DNA of 64,000 nucleotides, taken from NCBI RefSeq assembly GCF_018417535.1, contig NZ_CP070978.1, positions 2,914,001 through 2,978,000 of the forward strand. Direction: 5' to 3'. Shown here piece after piece: positions 54,571 through 64,000 of the stretch (position 1 is the stretch's first letter; each line of letters begins with the position of its first letter). This stretch comes from Burkholderia pyrrocinia. Lineage in GTDB: Bacteria; Pseudomonadota; Gammaproteobacteria; Burkholderiales; Burkholderiaceae. Under the pieces are notes generated by a model. It was not told the DNA's origin. It did not search any database and was given only the letters and a program-made list of their open reading frames with translations. The position numbers and the translations under genes are program-made.

Positions 54571-56358
54571 TCAATGCGATGCCATGCTGACGCGGGCGAT
54601 CATCCGGCCGAGCCAGGGCATGAAGCGGCCGACGAAGCGCATCGCGTGCGCTTCGCCGCCGATCGCGACGACCGGGCGGTTGCGCAGCACGCCGTCGACC
54701 ATCGCCTGAGCGACGGTTTCGGGTTTCAGGCCGCGCATCTGGTACAGCTTCGTCGCGCGCTTGCGCAGCCGTGCTTCGTCCTGCGCGTTGGCACCCGCGT
54801 ATTGCGTCGACGCCATGATTCCGGTTTCCGCGAAGCCCGGGCATACAGCGGTCACGCCGATGCCTTTCTCCGCGAGTTCCGCGCGCATGCATTCGCTGAG
54901 CATCAGCACGGCGGCCTTCGTCGTCGCATACGCGGGAAGATCGCGCGACGGGCCGAACGCGGCCGCCGACGCGGTGTTGACGATGTGGCCGCCGGTGCCG
55001 CGTGCGGCCATCTGCTGCGCGAACAGCCGCGAGCCGTGGATCACGCCCCACAGGTTCACGTGCAGGATGCGCTCCCAGTGCCGCGTGCTCGTGTCGAGGA
55101 TGCCGCCGGCCATGCCGATGCCTGCGTTGTTGATCACGACGTCCGCGCCGCCGAGTTCGCTGCCGACCCAGGTCGCGAGCGCTTCCATCTCGTCGGCGGA
55201 CCCGACGTCGACGCGTTTCGCGTGCGCCTGCGCACCGGTCAGCCCGATCAGCAGCGCGGTGCGCCCGGCGCTCGCGACATCGATGTCGCATGCGACGACC
55301 GTCGCGCCTTCGCGTGCGAACGCAAGCGCCGCGCAGCGGCCGATGCCGCTGCCCGCGCCGGTGACGACCGCGACCTTGCCGCTGAAGCGGCCGGTTTTCG
55401 CGCTGCGCCGGGCCTTCGCGAGCGCGGGCGGTTCGTCGCCCGATTCGACCGCGTCGATCAGTTGCCCGGCGAGATCCGCGAAGCGCGCGGGATCGGCGAG
55501 CGGCAGCCAGTGGCCGGCCGCGACCTCGCGGCGGTAGTACTGCGGTACCCAGCGCGACAGGTTTTCTGACAGCGCGGGGCTCACGTACTTGTCGCCGAGC
55601 GGCACGATCGTCTGCACGGGCGCATGCGCGTAGCGTTCGCGCGGCGCGAACAGGCAGCGGATGAAGTTCGCGCGATAGAGGCGCACGCCGCGCGCACCGT
55701 CGTCGGCCTGCGTCGCGCGCGGCGCGGCGGTCGTCTTCTCGAGCCGGCGCAGCAGGCGCGGCCATGCGCGGCCGAGCCACAGCCGCCAGCCGAGCTCGGG
55801 GATGAACGGCAGGTGGAACAGGTACACGTACCACGACCGCACGAGCTGGCCGCCGAGCTTGGCCAACGATGCCGGCGTCGGGCGCAGCATGCGTTCGCGC
55901 AGCCAGAAGCCGACGTGATCCAGGCACGGCCCCGAGCACGACGTGTACGACGCGATGCGGCCGGCGAGGCGCGGATCGGTGACGAATTCCCAGCCCTGAA
56001 TCGAGCCCCAGTCGTGCGCGATCAGGTGCACGGCGCGGCCGGGGCAGAGCGCATCGATCACCGCGATGAAATCGTCGGTCAGCTTCGCGAGGTGGTAGTC
56101 GGCCGTGCGCTTCGGCACGCCGGACAGGCCCGCGCCGCGCACGTCGTATGCGATCACGTAGTGCTTGCGCGCGAGCAGCGGCGCGACGTGCTGCCAGACG
56201 CTGCTGTCGTCGGGATAGCCGTGCACGAGCACGACCGGCGAACGGGCCGGGTCGCCCCAGGTCTTGACTGCGAGCGTCAGGTCGCCGGACGCGACCGCCG
56301 TCTCGCCATGAACCGATTCGAACAGGGCCAGCGGCGCTTCGTCGGAAAGTGGCTGCAT
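54571..56358 (-). CDS. EphD-like fusion: alpha/beta hydrolase plus short-chain dehydrogenase
   Basis: A 595-residue bifunctional protein. Residues 20-300 are an alpha/beta hydrolase with 'LVHGYPDDSSVW' and the nucleophile region 'LIAHDWGSIQGW', where Asp replaces Ser as in epoxide hydrolases and haloalkane dehalogenases. Residues 325-595 are an SDR: 'VVTGAGSGIGRCAALAF', 'NNAGIGMAGG', Ser in 'NTASAAAFG' and Y-x-x-x-K in 'AYATTKAAV'. The same order is found in mycobacterial EphD. It could open an epoxide and oxidise the diol. It is the middle gene of a three-gene operon. Confidence 0.9.
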   Translation of the reverse strand: MQPLSDEAPLALFESVHGETAVASGDLTLAVKTWGDPARSPVVLVHGYPDDSSVWQHVAPLLARKHYVIAYDVRGAGLSGVPKRTADYHLAKLTDDFIAVIDALCPGRAVHLIAHDWGSIQGWEFVTDPRLAGRIASYTSCSGPCLDHVGFWLRERMLRPTPASLAKLGGQLVRSWYVYLFHLPFIPELGWRLWLGRAWPRLLRRLEKTTAAPRATQADDGARGVRLYRANFIRCLFAPRERYAHAPVQTIVPLGDKYVSPALSENLSRWVPQYYRREVAAGHWLPLADPARFADLAGQLIDAVESGDEPPALAKARRSAKTGRFSGKVAVVTGAGSGIGRCAALAFAREGATVVACDIDVASAGRTALLIGLTGAQAHAKRVDVGSADEMEALATWVGSELGGADVVINNAGIGMAGGILDTSTRHWERILHVNLWGVIHGSRLFAQQMAARGTGGHIVNTASAAAFGPSRDLPAYATTKAAVLMLSECMRAELAEKGIGVTAVCPGFAETGIMASTQYAGANAQDEARLRKRATKLYQMRGLKPETVAQAMVDGVLRNRPVVAIGGEAHAMRFVGRFMPWLGRMIARVSMASH

Positions 56359-56402
56359 CGTGAGTCCGTCGTTCAGGGATTCGGGAGGAAGGCGCGGGCG
56401 CG

Positions 56403-57302
56403 TCAGGCGGCGGCCGGCACGGTCGCGGCGGCCTGCGCGCGTTCGGCCTGGCGGCGCTGCCAGCGGCGCACGTGCGGCAGGTCGTTGTCGAGCCAGTACG
56501 CGTCGTCGTCGGTGATCACGAGCAGCTCTTCGAACTTCGCGCCGACGCCGGCGAAGCCGAGATGCGGCTCGACGGCCCACAGGCCCGGCACGGGCGCATG
56601 CTCGGAGCGGCGGTCGATCGACCACAGCGGCGACCAGCCCTGCTGTTTCGCCGCGCGGCCCTGGTCGAGCAGCAGGTTGCGCGTCGCGTTCAGCCCGAAA
56701 CGCGCGACGAAGCGCGGCTTCGACAGCTTGTGGATCTTCGCGACACGATGCGCGAGCACCTTGAACGGATAGGCCTTGTGGCGCGGTTCGACGCCCTGGC
56801 GGCGGCACAGCGCGTCGACTTCCTGCGCGACCTCGGCCATCGACCGGCGTTCCTTCACGAGCCGCACGATCATGTCGCGGTGGTCCATCAGGTCGTCCTG
56901 CAACTGCTCGAGGATCGGGTTTTCGCCGAGGCAGTGCGCGTAGCCGACGTCGGCCACGATGCCGTCGAGCACGGGCGCGACGTCGAGGATCACCGGCATG
57001 TCGGTTTCGAGCTGACGGTTGCTCGGGAAGAACGCGAGATTGAAGCCGCCCATGTGCTTGAGGCCCGAGAAGCCTTCGAACGCGGTGCGGTCGCCGAACC
57101 ACGCGAACGGCTTGTGCAGCCAGTCGTGCACGCCGTTGTCCTGCAGCCATTCGGTCAGGAGGCGCGCGGCTTCCTTCTCGGTGATGCCGGGGTAGAGCAT
57201 CGCGCCGACGGTTTCGACACAGCGGTAGGCAAGCTGCTGGACCGCACGGAATTGCGGCAGCTCGTCGAGGTGGACTTCCGCCAGCGGATGGTGGTCGGCC
57301 AT
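56403..57302 (-). CDS. M24-family (methionine aminopeptidase/creatinase fold) protein
   Basis: A 299-residue 'pita-bread' fold protein. The metal-ligand positions are represented by 'VILDVAPVLDGIVADVGYAH', where the usual Asp pair is present, and 'WAVEPHLGFAGVGAKFEELL' near the end carries the Glu and His-type ligands. Several M24 members are peptidases, prolidases or creatinases; others lack activity. First gene of the operon with the EphD-like fusion and the metal-dependent hydrolase. CGACCGCCATG shows no strong Shine-Dalgarno; GGAGA lies about 8 bases upstream. Confidence 0.8.
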   Translation of the reverse strand: MADHHPLAEVHLDELPQFRAVQQLAYRCVETVGAMLYPGITEKEAARLLTEWLQDNGVHDWLHKPFAWFGDRTAFEGFSGLKHMGGFNLAFFPSNRQLETDMPVILDVAPVLDGIVADVGYAHCLGENPILEQLQDDLMDHRDMIVRLVKERRSMAEVAQEVDALCRRQGVEPRHKAYPFKVLAHRVAKIHKLSKPRFVARFGLNATRNLLLDQGRAAKQQGWSPLWSIDRRSEHAPVPGLWAVEPHLGFAGVGAKFEELLVITDDDAYWLDNDLPHVRRWQRRQAERAQAAATVPAAA

Positions 57303-57320
57303 GATGCGTCTCCAAATGTC

Positions 57321-57420
57321 GGCCGGAGTGGGCGCTTCAGCGCTTGTCGACCGGTGTTGGTGCTTCAGCACTTACTCCCGGTCCTGCGCAAAGCGCACTC
57401 CGGTCCTGTGCAAAGCGGGG
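57321..57420 (-). repeat. Degenerate repeat element in the leader of the M24 operon
   Basis: Two GCTTCAGC-centred palindromic pieces (57332-57345 and 57360-57373) are followed by two copies of CTCCGGTCCTG-GCAAAGCG-like sequence (57375-57396 and 57397-57417). The order, spacing and bases resemble the 48-bp units at 45971, and the place is the same: just before a leftward start codon. Confidence 0.65.
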
Positions 57421-57918
57421 GCGCTGATCCGGAATGCATCCGCTGGTGTTCCCGTCGCGAATTATTCAGTCAGCATTTAATGTGCCATTGAGCGATGTAA
57501 TGATGATAGCCGGTTCGGCGTTGCGCGCCAGCCCCCGGGGGTGAGGATTTGTCCTAATGAAGGGCCGAAATGGAGGGGAGACTCTAGGTCTCCGGAGGTT
57601 GGGGCCGGATGACCGTCGGCGCGCACGCGTACGGATCGGGGCGCCGGCCGGAGGTTGTCACGCGCGGTCCCGGCGCCGGCCTGGATGGCCGCGCGTGCGG
57701 GCTGCCTTGCGATGGCCCGACGGCCCGGCATGTCGCGCCGGATCAACTCCCCGTCGCGTCACGGCGTGACGCTGTCAAATTGACGAAATAATTTCGTCAC
57801 ATCATTCGCCCCCGGTTCGGAGCCGTCCCGGCTTCGCCGAGCCGATGAGCCGCCGGTGCGCGGTGTGCCGCGCGGGGTAGCGACCGAAGCCGATTCGACA
57901 TTTCACCGGAGAGAGACC
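57421..57918. other. Intergenic region before the HAD phosphatase gene
   Basis: Divergent spacer of about 500 bp. Short frames are present but none has a ribosome binding site and good codon use. AT-rich patches at 57460-57500 (leftward promoter candidate) and 57770-57800 (rightward promoter candidate, with a TTGACG-like box) are the likely control regions. Confidence 0.4.
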
Positions 57919-59196
57919 ATGCAACGCCGCCAGTTCATGAATACCCTTGCCGCGGCGACCGCTGCGACGTCGCTGATGCTCAAGGCCGGCACGGCCGGTG
58001 CGAAGAGCGCAACCGCGCCGGATGCGCTGGACCCGGGCCGCTGGTCGCCGTTCAACGCCGCGCGCCTGCAGGCGGTGCTTGACCAGCATGGCGCCGCGAG
58101 CGCGCGCTACGACGAAAAGCGCCGCCCGTACGCGGTGTTCGACTGGGACAACACGTGCATCATGAACGACTGCGAAGAGGCGCTGCTGATGTACCAGATC
58201 AACCATCTGCAGTACAAGCTGACGCCGGACGAATTCGTCGACGTGATGTGGAAGGACGTGCCGAAGGGCGCGTTCATGAAGGACTACACGACGGTGGACG
58301 GCAAGCCGGTGACGATGGAAGACCTCGCGGCCGACGTCGAATCCGACTATCGCTGGCTCTACGCGAACTACAAGGGATTCGGCGGCGACAAGAGCCTCGA
58401 CGAGATTCGCGAGACCGATCAGTTCAAGGATTTCCGCGCGAAGCTGTACTTCATGTACGACGCGATCTGCGACACGCATCCGCTCGAGATTGGCTACAAG
58501 TGGATCATCTACTTCTACAGGAACATGACGACCGCCGAGCTGCAGGCGATGGCGGAAGCGTCGAACAACTACGGCATCGGCGACGCGCTGCGCAAGGTCC
58601 GCTACGAAAGCCCGAAGTCGCTGCCGGGCAAGGCCGGTGTGGTGGCCGACACGCATTTCCACGGCATTCGCATTCACGAGGAAATCCGCGCGGTGATGCA
58701 CACGCTGCGCGCGAACGGCATCGACGTATACGTGAGCACGGCGTCGCTCGACGATGTCGTGCGCGTGTTCGCCGGCAATCCGAACTATGGCTACGGCGTG
58801 CCGCCCGGGAACGTGATCGGCCTGCGTCTCGACATGCGGGACGGCAAGTACACGAGCACGTATCCGGCCGGCTGGCATTTCAACTGGGGGCCCGGCAAGA
58901 CGGTGGGCATCCGCAACGTCCTCGAGTCGAACAAGGGCTACGGCCCGCTGCTGGTGTTCGGCGACAGCGACGGCGACGCGTGGATGCTGCGCGACTTCAA
59001 GGACACCGCGGCCGGCGTGATCGTCAACCGGATGAAGAAGGGCGAGATCGGTGCGGACAGCAAGCTCGCGGCCGAGCAGATCGGCAAGCCGGACGCGCGC
59101 TTCCTGCTGCAGGGCCGCGACGAGCACACGGGCCTGATGATCCCGGACGAGAAGTCGATCAAGTACGGCAAGACCGAGCGCAAGCTGCTGGCTTGA
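57919..59196 (+). CDS. HAD-family phosphatase, phosphorylcholine-phosphatase-like
   Basis: A 425-residue exported enzyme. The N-terminus 'MQRRQFMNTLAAATAATSLM' looks like a Tat/Sec hybrid signal. HAD motif I is 'AVFDWDNTCIMND' (DxDNT), motif II is the 'YVSTASLDD' Ser/Thr, and motif IV is 'LVFGDSDGDAWML'. The order and length resemble PchP of Pseudomonas, which releases choline from phosphorylcholine in the periplasm. GGAGAGAG lies about 6 bases before the ATG. A strong hairpin follows. The substrate is a good guess, not proven. Confidence 0.8.
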   Translation: MQRRQFMNTLAAATAATSLMLKAGTAGAKSATAPDALDPGRWSPFNAARLQAVLDQHGAASARYDEKRRPYAVFDWDNTCIMNDCEEALLMYQINHLQYKLTPDEFVDVMWKDVPKGAFMKDYTTVDGKPVTMEDLAADVESDYRWLYANYKGFGGDKSLDEIRETDQFKDFRAKLYFMYDAICDTHPLEIGYKWIIYFYRNMTTAELQAMAEASNNYGIGDALRKVRYESPKSLPGKAGVVADTHFHGIRIHEEIRAVMHTLRANGIDVYVSTASLDDVVRVFAGNPNYGYGVPPGNVIGLRLDMRDGKYTSTYPAGWHFNWGPGKTVGIRNVLESNKGYGPLLVFGDSDGDAWMLRDFKDTAAGVIVNRMKKGEIGADSKLAAEQIGKPDARFLLQGRDEHTGLMIPDEKSIKYGKTERKLLA

Positions 59197-59207
59197 CGTA
59201 AGCCGGG

Positions 59208-59230
59208 CGCCGGGCCGTTGCGGCCCGGCG
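59208..59230 (+). terminator. Hairpin after the HAD phosphatase gene
   Basis: CGCCGGGCCG (59208-59217) and CGGCCCGGCG (59221-59230) form a perfect 10-bp stem around TTG, 12 bp after the stop. T-tract weak. It lies between convergent genes. Confidence 0.65.
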
Positions 59231-59277
59231 TCCATCGGGATCGATGGCCGCGCCGCGCGGGCCGGAAAACGAGCGTC

Positions 59278-60051
59278 TCAGCGCTCGCGCGGCGAGCCCA
59301 ACCGGTCCAGCATCGCTCCCAGAAAATCGACCGGCAGCGGAAACACGATCGTCGAATTCTTGTCCGCCGCGATCGTCGTCAGCGTCTGCAGGTAGCGCAG
59401 TTGCATCGCCTGCGGCTCCTGCGCAAGCCGCTGCGCGGCCTGCAGCAGTTTCTCCGACGCCTGCAATTCGCCTTCCGCGTGTATCACCTTCGCGCGCCGC
59501 TCGCGCTCGGCCTCGGCCTGCCGCGCGATCGCACGGATCATCGTTTCGTTCAGGTCCACGTGCTTGATCTCGACCGTCGACACCTTGATCCCCCACGCAT
59601 CGGTTTGCGCGTCGAGCGTTTTCTGGATGTCGGCATTCAACTGCTCGCGCTCGGCGAGCAGCGCATCGAGCTCGTGCTTGCCGAGCACCGAGCGCAGCGT
59701 CGTCTGCGAGAGCTGGCTCGTCGCGTCGAAGAAGCGCGCGACCTGGATCACGGCCTTCTCCGGATCGACGACGCGGAAATACACGACCGCATTCACCTTC
59801 ACCGACACGTTGTCGCGCGTGATCACGTCCTGCGGCGGCACGTCGAACACGACGGTGCGCAGGTCGATCCGCACGACCTGCTGGACGATCGGGATGATCA
59901 GCACGAGCCCCGGCCCCTTTACCTTCCAGAACCGGCCGAGCATGAACACCACGCCGCGCTCGTACTCGCGAAAGATGCGGATCGACGATGCGACGAGCAC
60001 CACGACGAAGACGATCAGGACGCTGCTGAAGCCGAACGTGTAGCCCATCAT
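59278..60051 (-). CDS. Slipin (SPFH/stomatin-like) membrane protein
   Basis: A 257-residue SPFH protein. One N-terminal membrane span ([19 protein letters not shown]) is followed by the band-7 domain ('[20 protein letters not shown]', 'VDLRT'-type strand, '[18 protein letters not shown]') and an Ala/Glu/Gln-rich coiled coil that oligomerises. It forms membrane microdomains with NfeD partners. Its ATG overlaps the stop of the nfeD gene by 4 bases, so the pair is translated together. Confidence 0.93.
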   Translation of the reverse strand: MMGYTFGFSSVLIVFVVVLVASSIRIFREYERGVVFMLGRFWKVKGPGLVLIIPIVQQVVRIDLRTVVFDVPPQDVITRDNVSVKVNAVVYFRVVDPEKAVIQVARFFDATSQLSQTTLRSVLGKHELDALLAEREQLNADIQKTLDAQTDAWGIKVSTVEIKHVDLNETMIRAIARQAEAERERRAKVIHAEGELQASEKLLQAAQRLAQEPQAMQLRYLQTLTTIAADKNSTIVFPLPVDFLGAMLDRLGSPRER

Positions 60052-61613
60052 GTTGGTTCTCCTTGGTGTTGTTGTTCCTGAGCCGGCACGTCATAGAGCG
60101 GCGCGACGGTGAGCAGCAATCCTTGACGGCCGGTGACGCGCACGCGGCAGCCCGCGGCGAGCGGCACGCTGCTCGCGACGCGCCAGCGCTCGCCATGCAC
60201 GCGCACCCAGCCCGCGGCCGATGGCGCGGGGCCGGCCGCACCGTGCGGCTGGTCGGCCTGCAAGCCGTCGTCGAGCACTTCGCCGATGCTGCCGACCATC
60301 GCCTCGGCGCCCGTCACGACCGGACGCCGCCGCGCGCGCAGCGCAACGCTCGACACGCCCGCGACGAGCAGCCCGCCGCCGAGCGCGAGGCTCGCGATCA
60401 CGGGCCACGGAATCCCGTAGCCGGGCACGTCGGTATCGATCAGCATCAGCGCGCCGATCGTGAACGACACGATCCCGCCGAAACCGAGCACGCCGAAGGT
60501 CGGCAGGAACGCCTCGGCGACCAGGCAGCCGAGACCGAGCAGCACGAGGCCGAGGCCCGCATAGCTGATCGGCAGCAACTGCATCGCGAACAGCCCGACC
60601 AGCAGGCAGATCGTGCCGGCGACGCCCGGCAGCACGAAGCCGGGGTTCGCGAATTCGAAGAACAGGCCGTAGATGCCGATCGTCAGCAGGATCAGCGCGA
60701 CGTTCGGATCGGCGATGATCAACAGGAAGCGGCTGCGCCAGTCGGGTTCGACCACGACGAGTGGCGCATGCGCGGTGGCGAGCCGCACCGTGCCGGCGGT
60801 GGTCGTCGCGCTGTGGCCGTCGAGCTGGCGCGCGAGGTCGGCCGGATCCTGCGCGATCAGGTCGACGACATGCTGCGCGCGCGCCTCGCTGGCCGACAGG
60901 CTGACGGCTTCGCGCACCGCGCGCTCGGCCCATTCGGCATTGCGCCCGCGCAACTGCGCGAGGCCGCGGATATAGGCCGACGCATCCTGCATCGCCTTGC
61001 GGATCTCGGTCGATTGCGTGTCGTTCGGCAGCGCGGCCGGCGACGTGCCCGAGGCGCCCGATGCACCCGGCGTCCCGGCCGGGGGCGCCCGTGGCGCAGC
61101 GGGGTTCGCGCCCGGCGGCGCGGCGCCGCCGACGCCGATCTGCACGGGCGACGCCGCGCCGAGATTGGTGCCGGGCGCCATCGCCGCGAAGTGGCTCGCA
61201 TAGACGATGTAGGTGCCCGCGCTCGCGGCGCGCGCGCCGCCCGGCGCGACGAACGCGGCGACCGGCACCGGCGAGCCGAGGATGGCCTTGATGATCTGCC
61301 GCATCGACGTGTCGAGGCCGCCGGGCGTGTCGAGCTGCAGGATCGCGAGCGGCGCGTGCTCGCGTGCGGCGCGGTCGAGCGAGCGAACGATGAAGTCGGC
61401 GCTGGCCGGCCCGATCGCGCCGTTGATGGGGATCACGACGACGGGGGGCGCGGCTAACGGGGTAGTGGCAGGCGGCGGCGCGGCGACGGCCGCACACACG
61501 ACGAGCAGCGCCGCGAACAGCGCAGCGCGCGCGACCCGCGCGGACAGCGGGTGACGGGGGTGGCCGTCGGGCGCGGCAGGCGCCGGCGGCGACCCATGAC
61601 GGTGAAATCGCAT
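60048..61613 (-). CDS. NfeD-family membrane serine protease, long form
   Basis: A 521-residue long-form NfeD. After a signal or anchor segment (residues 20-48), a ClpP-like serine protease domain follows, with the Ser in '[15 protein letters not shown]' and the Lys-bearing helix later. Four to five membrane spans cover about 290-420, and the C-terminal OB-fold NfeD domain is Arg/Gly-rich. Long-form NfeD proteases cut the C-terminus of partner slipins in archaea. The slipin gene follows in the operon. A low-complexity Pro/Gly/Ala insert (residues 160-190) lies inside the protease domain. Confidence 0.9.
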   Translation of the reverse strand: MRFHRHGSPPAPAAPDGHPRHPLSARVARAALFAALLVVCAAVAAPPPATTPLAAPPVVVIPINGAIGPASADFIVRSLDRAAREHAPLAILQLDTPGGLDTSMRQIIKAILGSPVPVAAFVAPGGARAASAGTYIVYASHFAAMAPGTNLGAASPVQIGVGGAAPPGANPAAPRAPPAGTPGASGASGTSPAALPNDTQSTEIRKAMQDASAYIRGLAQLRGRNAEWAERAVREAVSLSASEARAQHVVDLIAQDPADLARQLDGHSATTTAGTVRLATAHAPLVVVEPDWRSRFLLIIADPNVALILLTIGIYGLFFEFANPGFVLPGVAGTICLLVGLFAMQLLPISYAGLGLVLLGLGCLVAEAFLPTFGVLGFGGIVSFTIGALMLIDTDVPGYGIPWPVIASLALGGGLLVAGVSSVALRARRRPVVTGAEAMVGSIGEVLDDGLQADQPHGAAGPAPSAAGWVRVHGERWRVASSVPLAAGCRVRVTGRQGLLLTVAPLYDVPAQEQQHQGEPT

Positions 61614-61734
61614 CGGGACGTCCGGGCGGCGCGCGGCCGCGCGCCGTCCGGCTTGCGGAAAGGGCGTTAGCCCGATGCTTAAAGATTAGGCGGTTTCGGC
61701 GCAAAGCGCGAAGGCGCGGCCGCCCCGGCCGGAT

Positions 61735-62769
61735 TCAGCTTGCGCCGCCGCCCCGCGCGAGCACTTCGTCGCGATAGTCGGCCGGACTGCGCCCGCTCCA
61801 TTTGCGAAACGCGCGGTAGAACGCGCTCGGCTCCGCGAAACCGGTTGCCGCCGCGACGTCGGCGATCGTGCGCGCAGGGTCGGCCAGCGCCTCGAACGCG
61901 AGATCGCGCCGCAGCGTGTCCTTGATCGACTGGTACGCGTGGCCTTCCTGATGCAGCTTGCGGCGCAGCGTGGCCTCGGCCACGTGCAGCCGCGCGGCCA
62001 TCCCGCCCGCGCCCGGCCACGCGGCGGGCGGCATCCCGCGCAGCACCGCGCGCACGCGCTGCGCGAGCGCGTTCGGGTTGCGGTACTTGACGATGAAACT
62101 GGCCGGCGCGTTGCGCAGGAACGTCTTCAGCGTCTTCGCGTTCTGCACGACCGGCAGCGTCGCGAATTCGGGATCGAAATCGACATACGAATCGGGCTCG
62201 TTGAAACGCATGTCGTCGCAGAACATCGACGGATATTCGTGATCGGCGGGCGGCGTGTCGCAGCGGAAGCTCGCATGCAGCAGCGGGATGCGCCGCCCGA
62301 TCAGCCAGCAGGTGAGCCCGTAGACGATGATGAAATAGGTCGCGTACGTGAACATCGCGGGCGTCGCGCCGTTGTTGCGGTGCACGAAGCGCAGCCGCAC
62401 GCGCTGCGGGTTCGCGTCGAGCTCCGCGTGCAGGTCGTCGAGCACGCAGTGCATGAAATTCACCGCGCGCGCCATCGCGTGCAGCCCGTCGCGCGCGGAC
62501 AGCGCGGCCTGGCTCAGCGCGATGAAGCTGCCGCTGCGCATCGGGTGGCGATCCTGCCCGAAAAACTCGTCGTCGAGCGCGCGCGCGATCGCGTTCCACA
62601 GCGCGCCGTATTGCTGCGCGGAGACACGTGCGCGCGGCTGCCCGAGCAGCGCGGGGGCGATGCCGGCCTGCGCGAGCAGCGGTTCGGCCGCGACGCCGCG
62701 CCGGGTGGCGAGCGCGACGCTGTACGCGACGAGGCTGATCGCGACGGTTCCCTTGTCTTCCTGCTTCAT
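61735..62769 (-). CDS. AraC-family regulator (OruR/AraC-like with Arabinose_bd N-domain)
   Basis: A 344-residue regulator. The N-terminal two-thirds resemble the Arabinose_bd/OruR sensor ('PLLAQAGIAPALLGQPRARV', 'FIALSQAALSARDGLHAM'). The C-terminal HTH pair is clear ('LHVAEATLRRKLHQEGHAYQ' and 'IADVAAATGFAEPSAFYRAF'). It is divergent from the acyl-CoA dehydrogenase gene, with 137 bp between the starts, so it probably controls that gene. Confidence 0.9.
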   Translation of the reverse strand: MKQEDKGTVAISLVAYSVALATRRGVAAEPLLAQAGIAPALLGQPRARVSAQQYGALWNAIARALDDEFFGQDRHPMRSGSFIALSQAALSARDGLHAMARAVNFMHCVLDDLHAELDANPQRVRLRFVHRNNGATPAMFTYATYFIIVYGLTCWLIGRRIPLLHASFRCDTPPADHEYPSMFCDDMRFNEPDSYVDFDPEFATLPVVQNAKTLKTFLRNAPASFIVKYRNPNALAQRVRAVLRGMPPAAWPGAGGMAARLHVAEATLRRKLHQEGHAYQSIKDTLRRDLAFEALADPARTIADVAAATGFAEPSAFYRAFRKWSGRSPADYRDEVLARGGGAS

Positions 62770-62804
62770 CGGTGTCGCCGGTATGGCAAAAACGCTCAGT
62801 GTAA

Positions 62805-64000
<1,196 letters not shown>

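Noticed and set aside
53240..55939. Minus-strand frame of 899 codons in the hydrolase operon
   Set aside because: Out-of-frame reading of three genes on the same strand; no domain and extreme Arg content.

Overview
The window is GC-rich beta-proteobacterial DNA, most likely from the Burkholderia cepacia complex. The strongest species clue is a dialkylglycine decarboxylase with a divergent LysR regulator (dgdA/dgdR), a pair described in B. cepacia. Further support comes from strong GC bias at third codon positions, many LysR regulators, a liv branched-chain amino acid transporter, and DUF2917, DUF1488 and DUF2946 proteins of types common in this group. No origin, rRNA, CRISPR array or intact transposase was seen.

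Region 1 (1-16.0 kb) is a type VI secretion effector island. It starts with the 3' end of a TssF-like gene, then vgrG, an Eag-type chaperone and a PAAR-Rhs effector whose variable C-terminus carries HAE and CxxC motifs of a nucleic-acid deaminase. Behind it lies an AT-richer run of immunity genes: the probable cognate gene, a ComJ-like orphan, a broken second Rhs tip with a different toxin plus its partner, two paralogous small proteins, and one more. Short scraps of rhs core DNA lie between them. The island ends with a two-gene small-protein operon, a solitary OLD-family nuclease, a SymE-like toxin and a small exported protein.

Region 2 (16.8-31 kb) holds the livK-H-M-G-F operon, then a LysR-controlled three-gene cluster (EgtD-like methyltransferase, 2-oxoglutarate/Fe(II) oxygenase, EamA exporter) that looks like a small biosynthetic unit with unknown product. 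Next is a rearranged segment. Two near-identical VOC genes bracket a 5'-truncated DUF2000 gene, a livF remnant joined directly to it, and an HTH-nucleotidyltransferase/HEPN toxin-antitoxin-like pair behind four operator-like palindromes. A scrap of a polyamine-type binding protein then precedes dgdA/dgdR.

Region 3 (31-39 kb) is a catabolic cluster: LysR, three consecutive RraA/HMG-aldolase-family genes, a class I aminotransferase and an alpha/beta hydrolase, then a convergent MFS gene with its own divergent LysR. tRNA-Leu(GAG) follows.

Region 4 (39-64 kb) is mostly housekeeping or accessory metabolism: an LRR-protein kinase, a LysE exporter, a copper cluster (DUF2946, CopC, PCu(A)C), a ferredoxin, an AcoR-type sigma-54 activator with 48-bp tandem repeats in its leader, an MBL hydrolase, a LysR regulator, a purine permease of the AzgA type, small unknowns, and a three-gene operon of a metal-dependent hydrolase, an EphD-like hydrolase-SDR fusion and an M24 peptidase homologue. 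The window closes with a phosphorylcholine-phosphatase-like HAD enzyme, slipin/NfeD, an AraC regulator and the 5' part of an acyl-CoA dehydrogenase.
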